Counted from the stretch's first letter, positions 17,402 to 25,695 are shown. The stretch is DNA of 64,000 bases from RGIG1681 sp045594425 (GCA_045594425.1 JAZNYK010000003.1:3660-67659); one strand, 5' to 3'. The notes: generated from the sequence alone by a model not told the origin. A program made the numbers and translations.

Positions 17402-18007
17402 ATGGAAAAAGATACTAGCAAAGTTGTAAGTTCAAATTTAACAAAACTTCGAAAGCAAAAAAAACTTACTCAATTAGAACTTGCAAACAAATTTAATTTT
17501 AGCGACAAAACAATTTCAAAATGGGAAAGTGGTGAATCCCTTCCAAATATTGATGTCCTTTGCAAACTAGCCGAATTTTATGATGTTACATTAAACGATT
17601 TAGTTAATCCTGATTTTGAAGTTGAACAAAAAAATAAAAAAGATGAGGGTTTCAGCAATAAAATTGCAATTGCCAGTTTAGCGGTTTCAATTATTTGGTT
17701 TGTTGTGACCATAATTTTTGTTTACGTCAAAATTTTGACCGGCTATTCAATCTGGACATTGTTTGTTTGGGCAGTTCCTTTTTCTGCAATATTAAGTTTG
17801 ATTTTCAATGCAATTTGGGGAACGCGAAAAGCAAAGTTTATTCTGCTTTCAGTTTTTTTGTGGACGCTTCTTGTTGCACTTTATTTGCAAACAATTGTTT
17901 ACAACATTTGGCCTATTTTCATTTTGGGGGTTCCTTCACAAATCACAATTGTTTTGTGGTCAAGATTAAAACCTAAAAACAAAAAGAAAATACATTGGTT
18001 AAATTGA
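17402..18007 (+). CDS. XRE-family transcriptional regulator with C-terminal membrane domain
   Basis: Residues 9-65 form a Cro/C1-type helix-turn-helix (LTKLRKQKKLTQLELANKF, then SDKTISKWESGESLPNIDV). After a charged linker, residues 79-195 hold about four hydrophobic segments, so the HTH is membrane-tethered. Such proteins are common single-gene regulators in Clostridia and may sense membrane or envelope state, but the signal is unknown here. There is no Shine-Dalgarno, and the promoter -10 ends 6 nt before the ATG, which suggests leaderless translation. It is divergent from dxs and ends with TGA, read as stop. A strong terminator follows. Confidence 0.88.
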   Translation: MEKDTSKVVSSNLTKLRKQKKLTQLELANKFNFSDKTISKWESGESLPNIDVLCKLAEFYDVTLNDLVNPDFEVEQKNKKDEGFSNKIAIASLAVSIIWFVVTIIFVYVKILTGYSIWTLFVWAVPFSAILSLIFNAIWGTRKAKFILLSVFLWTLLVALYLQTIVYNIWPIFILGVPSQITIVLWSRLKPKNKKKIHWLN

Positions 18008-18037
18008 ACAAATTTAAGTTATTATTATTAAAATTTT

Positions 18038-18076
18038 AAAAGGTCTATCATTTTTAAAGTGATAGACCTTTTTCGA
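18038..18076 (+). terminator. Rho-independent terminator of the XRE regulator
   Basis: A perfect 13-bp stem AAAAGGTCTATCA / TGATAGACCTTTT with a 9-nt loop, followed by T's. The remaining gap to 18323 is plain AT-rich DNA with TATAAA at 18292 as the only promoter-like site, a weak candidate for the glm operon. Confidence 0.88.
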
Positions 18077-18323
18077 TTTTTGATTATTTTTTGGAAAATT
18101 AACATTTTTTTTAAACTTCAATAAAATAACATAAAGAGCAATTAAATTTGATAAATTTGCACAAAAAAACAGCAAAAAGTGGTCACAATTTTTTGATTTT
18201 TTGCAGGGGTGATTTTTTATATAAAAATTTTCACAAAATTTTGTAAATGCTGATATTTTCGAAATTTGTATTGCAAAATGTCATATTATGTTATAAACTA
18301 TCTGTGGAAAAAGGAGTAAATTT

Positions 18324-18968
18324 ATGAAAAAATCAGGTGTAAAAAATCAAAAAACAACGACCACTTTTTTAGGAGTTATTGATGATGAGGCAGAAGTTGC
18401 TGATGATGTTTTAATTTATCCAAACGTTTACATATTGGGTAAGTGCAAAATTGGAAGCGGAACAGTGATTTATCCAAACACAACTATCGAAAACTCTGAA
18501 ATTGGTGAAAACTGCGTTATTAAAAGCAGTTATATTGAAGATTCAGTTATTAAAAACAATGTTAGCATTGGACCATTTGCACACATCAGGCCTCATTCGC
18601 TTATCGAAAACGACTGCAAAATAGGTAATTTTGTCGAAATAAAAGCAAGCACATTGGGTGAGGGGACAAAAGCCTCGCATCTTGCATATGTTGGTGATGC
18701 TGATGTTGGCAAAAAATGCAACATTGGATGTGGGGCAATATTTGTAAATTATAATGGCAAAAGCAAAAATAGAACATCTGTTGGTGACAATTGTTTTGTT
18801 GGAAGCAATTGTAATATTGTTGCTCCTATAAATATCGCAAACAATTCTTATATTTGTGCAGGGACAACGTTAACTGTCGACACAGAAAATGCTGATTTTG
18901 TTATTGGTAGATGCAGAGAAACTATAAAGAAAAACAGAGCAAACAATTATTTAAAGGAGATTTTATAA
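18324..18968 (+). CDS. Stand-alone acetyltransferase half of GlmU (left-handed beta-helix)
   Basis: The 214 residues are almost entirely hexapeptide repeats and align with the C-terminal half of GlmU. They include SIGPFAHIRPHSLI, IGNFVEIKAS, the acetyl-transfer histidine in ASHLAYVGD (His119, equivalent to E. coli His363), and GDNCFVGSN through APINI. It should acetylate glucosamine-1-phosphate from acetyl-CoA. The N-terminal uridylyltransferase domain is absent; the protein starts with 14 unrelated residues after a good AAGGAG. It overlaps glmM by one base (TAATG), and glmS follows, so context supports amino-sugar synthesis. Another enzyme must add UMP. A generic hexapeptide transferase is less likely. 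Confidence 0.85.
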   Translation: MKKSGVKNQKTTTTFLGVIDDEAEVADDVLIYPNVYILGKCKIGSGTVIYPNTTIENSEIGENCVIKSSYIEDSVIKNNVSIGPFAHIRPHSLIENDCKIGNFVEIKASTLGEGTKASHLAYVGDADVGKKCNIGCGAIFVNYNGKSKNRTSVGDNCFVGSNCNIVAPINIANNSYICAGTTLTVDTENADFVIGRCRETIKKNRANNYLKEIL

Positions 18969-20302
18969 TGGGATTATTTTTTGGAACAGACGGGCTCCGT
19001 GGAAAAGTTAATGATGATTTATCTTGGAATATTGCATACAAGTGCGGCAATGCTCTTGGAACAAGGTATCCAAAATCAAAAGTATTAATTGGTCGTGACA
19101 CACGTGGCACTGGTGCACTTATGACTCTTGCTTTTGCAAGTGGTGTTTTAAATGCTGGTGGTGATGTTGTTGATGTTGGCATTTGTCCAACAGCGGGTAT
19201 AAGTTATCTCACAAAGTCACAAGGGTTTGATTTTGGTGTTGTAATTTCTGCTTCACACAATTCGGCAGATTTTAATGGTATAAAAATTGTTGACAGCCAA
19301 GGTAAAAAACTTGGAGACAGAAGAGAAAATGAACTTGAAAAATTGTTTTTAAAGGAAACAGTTATGCCATACAACAAAGTCGGTTCTTATTCTCACGAAC
19401 CAAGACTTGTTGTTAAATATGAAGAATTTTTGGCAAAAAGCATTGATAATTCTTTAAAAGGAAAAACAATTATTCTTGACTGTGCAAATGGTGCAAGTTA
19501 TAAACTCGCCCCAGCAGTGTTCAGAGATAATGGTGCAAAAATTGTTGCTACATTCTGCAAACCAGACGGTGTAAATATAAACAAAGATTGTGGTTCACTT
19601 CATATCAACAAACTTCAAAAATATGTCTTAAAATATAAGGCAGACATGGGTTTTGCTTTTGATGGTGACAGTGACCGTCTTATTGCTGTGGATGAAAAAG
19701 GAAATGTTATTGATGGTGATAGTATTATTTATATGTTTGCAAGACATTATCAATCACAAGGCAAGTTAAAACCTGCAATTGTTGTTGGAACAAGACACAC
19801 AAACATGGGTGTTGAAAAGGCATTAAACAATCATGGCATTGAACTTATCAGAACAGATATTGGTGATAAGTATGTTGGTGAAAAACTTGCAGAAAAAGAC
19901 CTTTTAATTGGTGGTGAACAATCTGGACATATTTTTGTTAAAGACAAACTTATGACTGGTGATGGAATTTTAAATGCTCTTTTGGTTGCATCAATTTGTG
20001 CAAAAGAAAACAAGCCACTTTCAGAATTTTTTGATTTTGAACCATTTAAACAAGTTAACATAAATGTTAATGTATGTGACAAAATGCGTGTTATGAATAG
20101 TGAAAAATTGTCGCAAGCACAAGATGTAGAATTAAAAAATTTGGAAGGCAAAGGCAGAACTATGATTCGTATGTCTGGCACAGAGCCTTATATTCGTGTT
20201 ATGGTTGAAACTGAAAATGAAGAACTTTCAAAAACAACAGCAGAACGCCTTGCAGGTGTTATTCGTGAAATAAACAAGGAGATTGAATCATGTGTGGAAT
20301 AG
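18968..20302 (+). CDS. glmM: Phosphoglucosamine mutase
   Basis: Interconverts glucosamine-6-phosphate and glucosamine-1-phosphate for UDP-GlcNAc, peptidoglycan and teichoic acid synthesis. It starts MGLFFGTDGLRGKVN, has the phosphoserine loop VVISASHNSADFNGIK (Ser96), the metal loop FAFDGDSDR and the sugar-binding GGEQSGH. The phosphate-binding loop RMSGTEPYIRVM lies near the C-terminus. The 444-residue length is normal. The frame is open further upstream, but AAGGAG and the family start fix the ATG at 18968. Translationally coupled on both sides: 1-nt overlap with the acetyltransferase and 13-nt overlap with glmS. Confidence 0.97.
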   Translation: MGLFFGTDGLRGKVNDDLSWNIAYKCGNALGTRYPKSKVLIGRDTRGTGALMTLAFASGVLNAGGDVVDVGICPTAGISYLTKSQGFDFGVVISASHNSADFNGIKIVDSQGKKLGDRRENELEKLFLKETVMPYNKVGSYSHEPRLVVKYEEFLAKSIDNSLKGKTIILDCANGASYKLAPAVFRDNGAKIVATFCKPDGVNINKDCGSLHINKLQKYVLKYKADMGFAFDGDSDRLIAVDEKGNVIDGDSIIYMFARHYQSQGKLKPAIVVGTRHTNMGVEKALNNHGIELIRTDIGDKYVGEKLAEKDLLIGGEQSGHIFVKDKLMTGDGILNALLVASICAKENKPLSEFFDFEPFKQVNINVNVCDKMRVMNSEKLSQAQDVELKNLEGKGRTMIRMSGTEPYIRVMVETENEELSKTTAERLAGVIREINKEIESCVE

Positions 20303-22062
20303 TTGGATATTTAGGAAAATCTACAAAAGCAAAAACACTTATAAATATTTTAAAAAAACTTGAATATCGTGGATATGATTCGTCTGGGATTGCCAGTCTT
20401 GAAGATGGAAAAATAACAACATTTAAACAAGTTGGAAATATTCAAAAATTAGATAGCAGCGTCCCTGAAGAATTTGAAACATCTTGTCTTGTTGCTCACA
20501 CCAGATGGGCAACACATGGCAAACCAACTGAAGTTAATGCACACCCACATTCTTCATGTGATGGTGTTTGGACACTCGTTCATAATGGTATTATCGAAAA
20601 TTTTGATAAATTGAAAAACAAATTAAAAAACAAACCACAAAGTCAAACGGACACAGTTGTTGTTTCTTGTTTGCTTGAAGAACAAGGCGTTGAAGATATT
20701 TTTGGGTTTATTAATGCGTTTAAACAAGTTAAAGGAAGTTATGCTATTGTTGCCGAAAATAAAAATAAACCAAATGAATTGTTTTTGGCAAAACACAAAA
20801 GTCCACTTTATTTATCTGTAAATAATGATGGTGATATTCTTGTTGCGTCTGACCCAATTTGTTTTGTTGGTTTTTCAAAAAAATATTACACATTTGCCGA
20901 TGGTGAATTTGCTCATATTACAAAAGATGAATTAAAGTTTTTTGATGAAAATGGAAACGACATAAAAAAACAAACAAAAGAATTGGATGACACATTTGAA
21001 GAATCTGATAAAAAAGAATATAAGCACTTTATGTTAAAAGAAATATTTGAACAACCAAAAGCACTTGAAAGACAAATAAAAACGTTTAAAGACAACAATG
21101 TTTTAAATAAATTTGACAAAGATTTTATTTCAAGATTTTCAAACATCAAACTTATTGGTTGTGGAACAGCCTATCATGCAGGACTGGTTGGTGCAAAATA
21201 CCTTTCTAGGATGACGGGTCTTCCAGCATACGCAGAAATGGCAAGCGAGTTTATTTATAATCAGCCTGTTTTTGCTGATGAAAAAACATTGTTTATTTTT
21301 GTTAGTCAAAGTGGTGAAACTGCAGACACGCTTTGTGCACAAGAACTTGCAAAAGGTAAAGGTGCAACGACAATTGCGCTTACAAATGTTTTGTATTCAA
21401 CTCTTGCTTCAAAGTGTGACTATGTGATTCCTGTTTGTGCAGGTCCAGAAATTGCAGTTGCTTCAACAAAGGCTTATGTTTGTCAACTTTCAGCGCTTTA
21501 TATGTTTGCTTTAAACTTAAAGTGCCAAGTTGAAAATGTTGAGTTTGACGGGTTTGAAAAAATTGAAACCGTAGCAAATAAAATCTTAAACTTTGATATG
21601 GCAAAAGTTGAAGAACTTGCCAGTGAATTAAAAACCAAAGACGAAGCCATTTTTATTGGCAAAGATTTTGATTATATCACAGCAAATGAAGCGTCACTTA
21701 AACTCAAAGAAGTTGCATATATAAATTCAGCAAGTTATCCATCTGGTGAATTAAAACATGGTTTTCTAGCACTTGTTGAAAATGGCACTCCAATCATTGT
21801 GTTTGCGGGTGGCAGTGCAACCAATTCAAAAACATTCAATGCTGCGCATGAAGCCGCAAGCAGGGGAGCAAATGCTTTTGTTGTAACAAATCAAAGCACT
21901 GACATTTTTGAAAATGTTTTGCTTATTGATGAGCCTGATGATTTATTGTTCCCAATGCTTTCAATAGCGCCACTTCAATATTTGGCATATATTGTCAGCA
22001 CATCAAAAGGAATCAATCCAGACCAACCTCGCAACCTTGCAAAAAGCGTTACTGTTGAATAA
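20290..22062 (+). CDS. glmS: Glutamine-fructose-6-phosphate aminotransferase (isomerizing)
   Basis: Makes glucosamine-6-phosphate from fructose-6-phosphate and glutamine, the entry step to amino sugars. MCGIVGYLG places the catalytic Cys at position 1 after Met removal. HTRWATHG, YRGYDSSG and the two SIS domains (GCGTAYHAGLVGAKY, SQSGETADT) are present. The end PRNLAKSVTVE is the conserved C-terminal tail. The 590 residues are typical. The start lies inside the last codons of glmM, so there is no room for a glmS ribozyme leader. The operon holds all three hexosamine steps except uridylylation. Confidence 0.97.
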   Translation: MCGIVGYLGKSTKAKTLINILKKLEYRGYDSSGIASLEDGKITTFKQVGNIQKLDSSVPEEFETSCLVAHTRWATHGKPTEVNAHPHSSCDGVWTLVHNGIIENFDKLKNKLKNKPQSQTDTVVVSCLLEEQGVEDIFGFINAFKQVKGSYAIVAENKNKPNELFLAKHKSPLYLSVNNDGDILVASDPICFVGFSKKYYTFADGEFAHITKDELKFFDENGNDIKKQTKELDDTFEESDKKEYKHFMLKEIFEQPKALERQIKTFKDNNVLNKFDKDFISRFSNIKLIGCGTAYHAGLVGAKYLSRMTGLPAYAEMASEFIYNQPVFADEKTLFIFVSQSGETADTLCAQELAKGKGATTIALTNVLYSTLASKCDYVIPVCAGPEIAVASTKAYVCQLSALYMFALNLKCQVENVEFDGFEKIETVANKILNFDMAKVEELASELKTKDEAIFIGKDFDYITANEASLKLKEVAYINSASYPSGELKHGFLALVENGTPIIVFAGGSATNSKTFNAAHEAASRGANAFVVTNQSTDIFENVLLIDEPDDLLFPMLSIAPLQYLAYIVSTSKGINPDQPRNLAKSVTVE

Positions 22063-22143
22063 TTAGTTATTCAAAATGCATAAATGTAAAAAACTGCAAT
22101 TTGAGTGTAAAATTTTACAATATAAATCAAATTAAATTAATTT

Positions 22144-22226
22144 GGCACGGCTTAAATTATTATGTTGAAAATTGAACAAATTGTTTCAAAAACAACATTT
22201 TAGTTGATATGCAGTGCCTTTTTTTG
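22144..22226 (+). terminator. Branched terminator-like RNA structure after glmS
   Basis: The outer stem GGCAC..GC / GC..GTGCC (22144-22151 with 22211-22218, one G-A mismatch) is followed by seven T's. Inside lie ATGTTG / CAACAT (22162-22167 with 22193-22198) and TTGAA / TTCAA (22172-22176 with 22185-22189). The nested arms are unusual for a plain terminator, and the 83-nt unit could also be a stable 3' RNA. No convincing internal promoter. Confidence 0.6.
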
Positions 22227-22233
22227 TTATACT
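22204..22233 (+). promoter_or_regulatory. Sigma-A promoter of dut, overlapping the glmS terminator
   Basis: TTGATA (22204-22209) and TATACT (22228-22233) with an 18-nt spacer. The -35 and spacer lie within the 3' arm and T-run of the upstream terminator. Confidence 0.65.
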
Positions 22234-22261
22234 TTTCTTGTTTAATAAAGGAGATACAATT

Positions 22262-22801
22262 ATGGTAAAAACAGTTGCTGATAACGAAATTTATTTTGCA
22301 AAGATTAGAGAGTCTGCAAAAATTCCAACCAAAAAACTAGAAGATGCTGGTTATGATGTTTATGCAGATTTTGAAGGTGATTATTTTGTGGTTGAACCTG
22401 GAAAAACTCGTCCAGTTCCAACAGGTATTGCAATCGCATTTTCACCAAAATATTATATTCAAGTTGAAGAACGTGGTTCAATGGCAAAACTTGGAATCAA
22501 AAAGTCTGGTGGTGTGTTTGACTCTGGTTATCGTGGTGAATATTTAATCATGACATACAACACCAACGACAAACCATTTGTTATTTCAAATCGTCCACTT
22601 GATGAAGTTCCAACAACATTTGATATTGCTGGTCAAACATATTACAGGGATGATGTTATTTTGTATCCAAGTGCAAAAGCAATTTGCCAACTTGTTTTGC
22701 AAGAAGTTCCTGTTTTAGAAGAAAGAGAAATTTCTTATGAAGAACTTGTGTCAATTTCTTCTGAACGTGGTGCAGGCAGATTTGGAAGTTCAGGAAAATA
22801 G
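22262..22801 (+). CDS. dut: dUTP diphosphatase (trimeric dUTPase)
   Basis: Hydrolyses dUTP to dUMP, keeping uracil out of DNA and feeding thymidylate synthesis. The 179-residue protein carries the family motifs: DAGYDVYAD (motif I), ERGSMA (II), GVFDSGYRGE (III, catalytic Asp87), AICQLVLQEVP (IV) and ERGAGRFGSSGK (V, the P-loop-like tail). It is longer than the usual 140-150 residues because of an insertion between motifs III and IV (about 105-135) and an extended segment before motif V. AAGGAG precedes the ATG at 22262. An upstream ATG in frame at 22214 lies within the terminator and is rejected. Confidence 0.92.
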   Translation: MVKTVADNEIYFAKIRESAKIPTKKLEDAGYDVYADFEGDYFVVEPGKTRPVPTGIAIAFSPKYYIQVEERGSMAKLGIKKSGGVFDSGYRGEYLIMTYNTNDKPFVISNRPLDEVPTTFDIAGQTYYRDDVILYPSAKAICQLVLQEVPVLEEREISYEELVSISSERGAGRFGSSGK

Positions 22802-22815
22802 GTTTTAAATCTCAT

Positions 22816-22855
22816 AAAAAAAGAGTGCTCAAAATTGTTTGACACTCTTTTTTTG
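22816..22855 (+). terminator. Rho-independent terminator of dut
   Basis: Stem GAGTG..TCAAA / TTTGA..CACTC with one bulged C and an ATTG loop (22823-22847), flanked by A- and T-runs. Confidence 0.85.
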
Positions 22856-22867
22856 TTATAATATACT
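22839..22867 (+). promoter_or_regulatory. Sigma-A promoter embedded in the dut terminator
   Basis: TTGACA (22839-22844) and TATACT (22862-22867) with a 17-nt spacer. The -35 lies in the 3' arm of the terminator hairpin. It drives the 22902 gene. Confidence 0.75.
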
Positions 22868-22901
22868 AAGTTTATAGTTATACTAAAATAAAGGTGAAAA
22901 T

Positions 22902-23603
22902 ATGTCAAAAATATTTATTGAAAAAAAGGAAATAAAATTCAAAGTTCAAGAAACCGTTGAAAGTTCTTCGTTTGATATTGTTGATGGCAAGTATGTTGAA
23001 AACACAACATTAACCAGAAAATATGTATCAGACATCTATGCTTATCTTGATTTTAATGCGCTTTTTGCAATGGAAAACTTGTTCGATGAATTTTATATTA
23101 AAATCATTTTGTTTAATGATGAAAAAAAAGTTGGATACAATCTTATAAGTTTGTCAAATAACCTAGACATTTCAGTTAAGCGTGTTTCTCCAAAGAACTT
23201 TTTGGTGCTTGGCATAAACAAAGACCAAGAAACACAAGGTCAAGCAAGTTTCTGCTCGCTTCAAACAGATGGTTCGGTTAACGAAATTACAATCAATTTC
23301 AACTATATCAACCAATACAAAGTTATTGAACAAAAATATTTCCTTCTTAACTTTGTTGAAGTTATGGCAGCCTCTGCTCAAGAAGACCGTTTTGGAAACA
23401 CAAACGCAAAAAAATACATCAACACAATTGCAATTTATCGTGAAGATGGAACCATTTTAAAAATGGTTTATGAAGAAACTTTAAACATCAAGCGTGATTT
23501 AATTTGTGATATTGATGGTGACACCCTTTTAATTTACTATAAAGACGATGGCTCTGTTGTTAAAAAAGAATCAATTTCAGGTATTTTAATTTCGCAAGAC
23601 TAA
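22902..23603 (+). CDS. Uncharacterised 233-residue protein
   Basis: Not recognised. It is soluble, mixed alpha/beta, probably beta-rich at the C-terminus (short strands such as INTIAIYRED, TLLIYYKDDGS, SISGILISQ). No signal peptide, membrane segment or known catalytic motif can be seen. AAGGTG lies 7 nt before the ATG and a near-consensus promoter is immediately upstream, so the gene is probably well expressed. It is followed by 140 nt of AT-rich DNA before the actin-like gene, on the same strand but with its own leader. Functional linkage to that pair is possible but unsupported. Confidence 0.75.
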   Translation: MSKIFIEKKEIKFKVQETVESSSFDIVDGKYVENTTLTRKYVSDIYAYLDFNALFAMENLFDEFYIKIILFNDEKKVGYNLISLSNNLDISVKRVSPKNFLVLGINKDQETQGQASFCSLQTDGSVNEITINFNYINQYKVIEQKYFLLNFVEVMAASAQEDRFGNTNAKKYINTIAIYREDGTILKMVYEETLNIKRDLICDIDGDTLLIYYKDDGSVVKKESISGILISQD

Positions 23604-23689
23604 ATATTTTAAAAAATTAATTTTATTTTATTTTTTAATTATTTTTATTTGATTTATTTTTAATAGTATATTAAAATATTAATTAGAAA

Positions 23690-23712
23690 AGTGCTATAAT
23701 CTCACTAGCACT
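23690..23712 (+). promoter_or_regulatory. Inverted repeat over the -10 of the actin-like gene (candidate operator)
   Basis: AGTGCTA (23690-23696) and TAGCACT (23706-23712) form a perfect 7-bp inverted repeat, 9-nt spaced, that overlaps TATAAT at 23695-23700. A repressor binding here would block transcription of the pair downstream. No clear -35 was found. Confidence 0.5.
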
Positions 23713-23744
23713 ATTTAGGAAGAAAATTTAAAGGAAGTAGAATT

Positions 23745-24833
23745 ATGTCAGAATTTGAACAATTAGAAACAGAACCAGTTGCTGTTGAAAGTGAACCAGT
23801 GGCTGCTCCTGTTCAACAACCACAAGGTGAATACACAAGAATTATTGGTCTTGATGTTGCAAACTCAACCCTTAAAATCTGGACTGATGAGTTAAACCTC
23901 AAATATGTTAACACAATCAGACAAATCAATGATGCTGGTCTTGTATACTCATTTAAAACAGACTATCAAATGTATGTTTATGACAAGGCGGTTTATGAAG
24001 TTGGTGTTGTTTCTGCTGCAGGTTCTGGTGGCCGTGGAATTTCAAGATACGGTTCAGAACAATACAAAATTGAAGCACTCATCGGCATCACATCTTGTCT
24101 TAAAGAAATTCCAAATCTTTCAGACCACGAAGTTTTGAGAGTTGTTACTGGTGTTCCAAGTTCACTTGCTAAAAACCAAAAAATCATCACTCAAATCAAA
24201 CAAATGTTAACTGGTGTTCACGAAATCAAATCAGTTACATGGGAAACTGTTAGACCAATCACATTTGAAATCAGAGAAGTTATTGTTGTTCCACAACCAC
24301 TCGGAACAATGTATGACTATGTTTACGATCCAGAAGCAGATGCTCTCAACGAAAAACTTCTTGACCAAAGAGCAATCGTTATCGACATCGGTTGGGGAAC
24401 AACTGATATCGCTATTTTGGAAACTGCAAGAGTTCGTTCAACATTCAGTTTTGACATCGGAACTTCTGACTACATCTCTGACCTTCAAGAAGATGTTAAC
24501 AGCAACGTTCCAGAAGCAAGCATATTCTCACTTTCTCCACATGAAATGGACTTGAGTTTGCTTGAATCTCCAGTTGTTGAAACTCCATTCGGTCAATACG
24601 ACCTTTCTGCATATGTTGAAAAACATAGCAAAAACCAAGCAAAACGTGTTTACCAAGAAGTTATGGGTCTTGGTTTAGAATTCAACAAGTTCTACAAAAT
24701 CATCTTAACCGGTGGTGGCGCATTGCTTTATGAAAAATACTTAAGAGAATTCTTCAACGACCCAAGACTTGTTATTCAAAACAATGCTGTTATGGCTAAC
24801 TGCCGTGGATTCTGGTTGCTCGGAAACTATTAA
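23745..24833 (+). CDS. Actin-like ATPase, ParM/Alp-type
   Basis: A 362-residue actin-fold protein. Residues 1-28 are an acidic Pro/Glu/Val-rich leader. IIGLDVANSTLKIW (33-46) is the phosphate-1 loop, VIDIGWGTTDIAIL (about 211-224) the phosphate-2 loop, and IILTGGGALL (about 325-334) the adenosine loop, in the order and spacing of ParM/StbA-type filaments. Family members polymerise with ATP and often push plasmids apart. Here the gene lies among chromosomal housekeeping genes, so a cytoskeletal or chromosomal role, or an integrated plasmid remnant, must be considered. It is followed 19 nt later by its presumed partner. GGAAG precedes the start. Confidence 0.88.
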   Translation: MSEFEQLETEPVAVESEPVAAPVQQPQGEYTRIIGLDVANSTLKIWTDELNLKYVNTIRQINDAGLVYSFKTDYQMYVYDKAVYEVGVVSAAGSGGRGISRYGSEQYKIEALIGITSCLKEIPNLSDHEVLRVVTGVPSSLAKNQKIITQIKQMLTGVHEIKSVTWETVRPITFEIREVIVVPQPLGTMYDYVYDPEADALNEKLLDQRAIVIDIGWGTTDIAILETARVRSTFSFDIGTSDYISDLQEDVNSNVPEASIFSLSPHEMDLSLLESPVVETPFGQYDLSAYVEKHSKNQAKRVYQEVMGLGLEFNKFYKIILTGGGALLYEKYLREFFNDPRLVIQNNAVMANCRGFWLLGNY

Positions 24834-24852
24834 TACAAAGAGGGGCGCATAA

Positions 24853-25689
24853 ATGACAATTAACGAATTAGAACAAGGTATCAGAAACTTAATTGCAACG
24901 CAACCAATGCTCACAACAGGTTCAAATGGCGAGGTTATTAACGGTGTTAATGCAATCATTGACGCTTACAGAAATCTTAACTTTAGAATTCAATCATATC
25001 CATGCCAAGATGTTATGAAGTTTGGTCTTACAAATGAGTCTGCAAAATTAGAAAGCACTTTGTCTAATTTGGCGCTTCAAGTATTGCAAGAGCGTGGAAT
25101 CAATCTTATGCTATACATTCCAAGAATGAACACTGGATTTGGTCCAGCGGTAAATCAATTTGGAATGGTAAACCCTAGCATTGATGCAAATATGATGATG
25201 GGTCAAATGATGTATAACGCTGGTTCAATGCCTTCAAGCACAGCGATGATGCAGATGCCAAACAACATGATGGGCGCGGCTCGTCCTGTAATGCCTGCAC
25301 CTGCATATAATCAAATGCAACCACAAATGGTTGGTGTTGCACAAGCACCATACGGAAGACCAAGCAGAGGAACTGCTCCAACCTTCCCTGGATATCAAAA
25401 CCCAGACAGACCAATTCCACTTGAGCCAAAAAATGCAACGGCTGAAAGTTTAAAAACAAGGTCTGCACCACAATCAAAAATTAAACAAGTTCCAAAGGCA
25501 ACAACGGCTCAACCACAACAAGTTGTTAAACAAACAATTCCAGTGGCTGAAGAACCTGAAGATGCTGGAGAAATTCCTTCTGCACCAAGCGCGGCTGAAA
25601 TGTTGATAGCAGGCGCAACTGGTGGTGCTGGTGGCGGCGGTGGCAAAGCACAGGGCCGTGACTATTTGATGGAACTTTTAAAGAAATAA
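24853..25689 (+). CDS. Partner of the actin-like protein: helical head with disordered Met/Pro/Gln tail
   Basis: Residues 1-95 are a compact helical domain (MTINELEQGIRNLIA, then LQVLQERGINLMLYI). From about 100 the sequence is low complexity: Met/Asn-rich (ANMMMGQMMYNAG, MQMPNNMMGAARP), then Pro/Gln/Lys-rich. It ends in a Gly run and the short amphipathic end KAQGRDYLMELLKK. Operon partners of ParM-type actins are typically small DNA-binding adaptors with an actin-binding C-terminal peptide. The short terminal helix fits that plan, but no ribbon-helix-helix or HTH motif is evident in the head, so adaptor function is inference. No close family recognised. Confidence 0.7.
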   Translation: MTINELEQGIRNLIATQPMLTTGSNGEVINGVNAIIDAYRNLNFRIQSYPCQDVMKFGLTNESAKLESTLSNLALQVLQERGINLMLYIPRMNTGFGPAVNQFGMVNPSIDANMMMGQMMYNAGSMPSSTAMMQMPNNMMGAARPVMPAPAYNQMQPQMVGVAQAPYGRPSRGTAPTFPGYQNPDRPIPLEPKNATAESLKTRSAPQSKIKQVPKATTAQPQQVVKQTIPVAEEPEDAGEIPSAPSAAEMLIAGATGGAGGGGGKAQGRDYLMELLKK

Positions 25690-25695
25690 ATAAAC

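Noticed and set aside
18911..18967. Earlier start for glmM
   Set aside because: The in-frame extension overlaps the acetyltransferase gene and lacks a ribosome site; the ATG at 18968 has AAGGAG and matches the family start.
20250..20290. Possible glmS ribozyme upstream of glmS
   Set aside because: glmS starts inside glmM (13-nt overlap), so no 5' untranslated region exists to hold the ribozyme, and no ribozyme-like core is visible.
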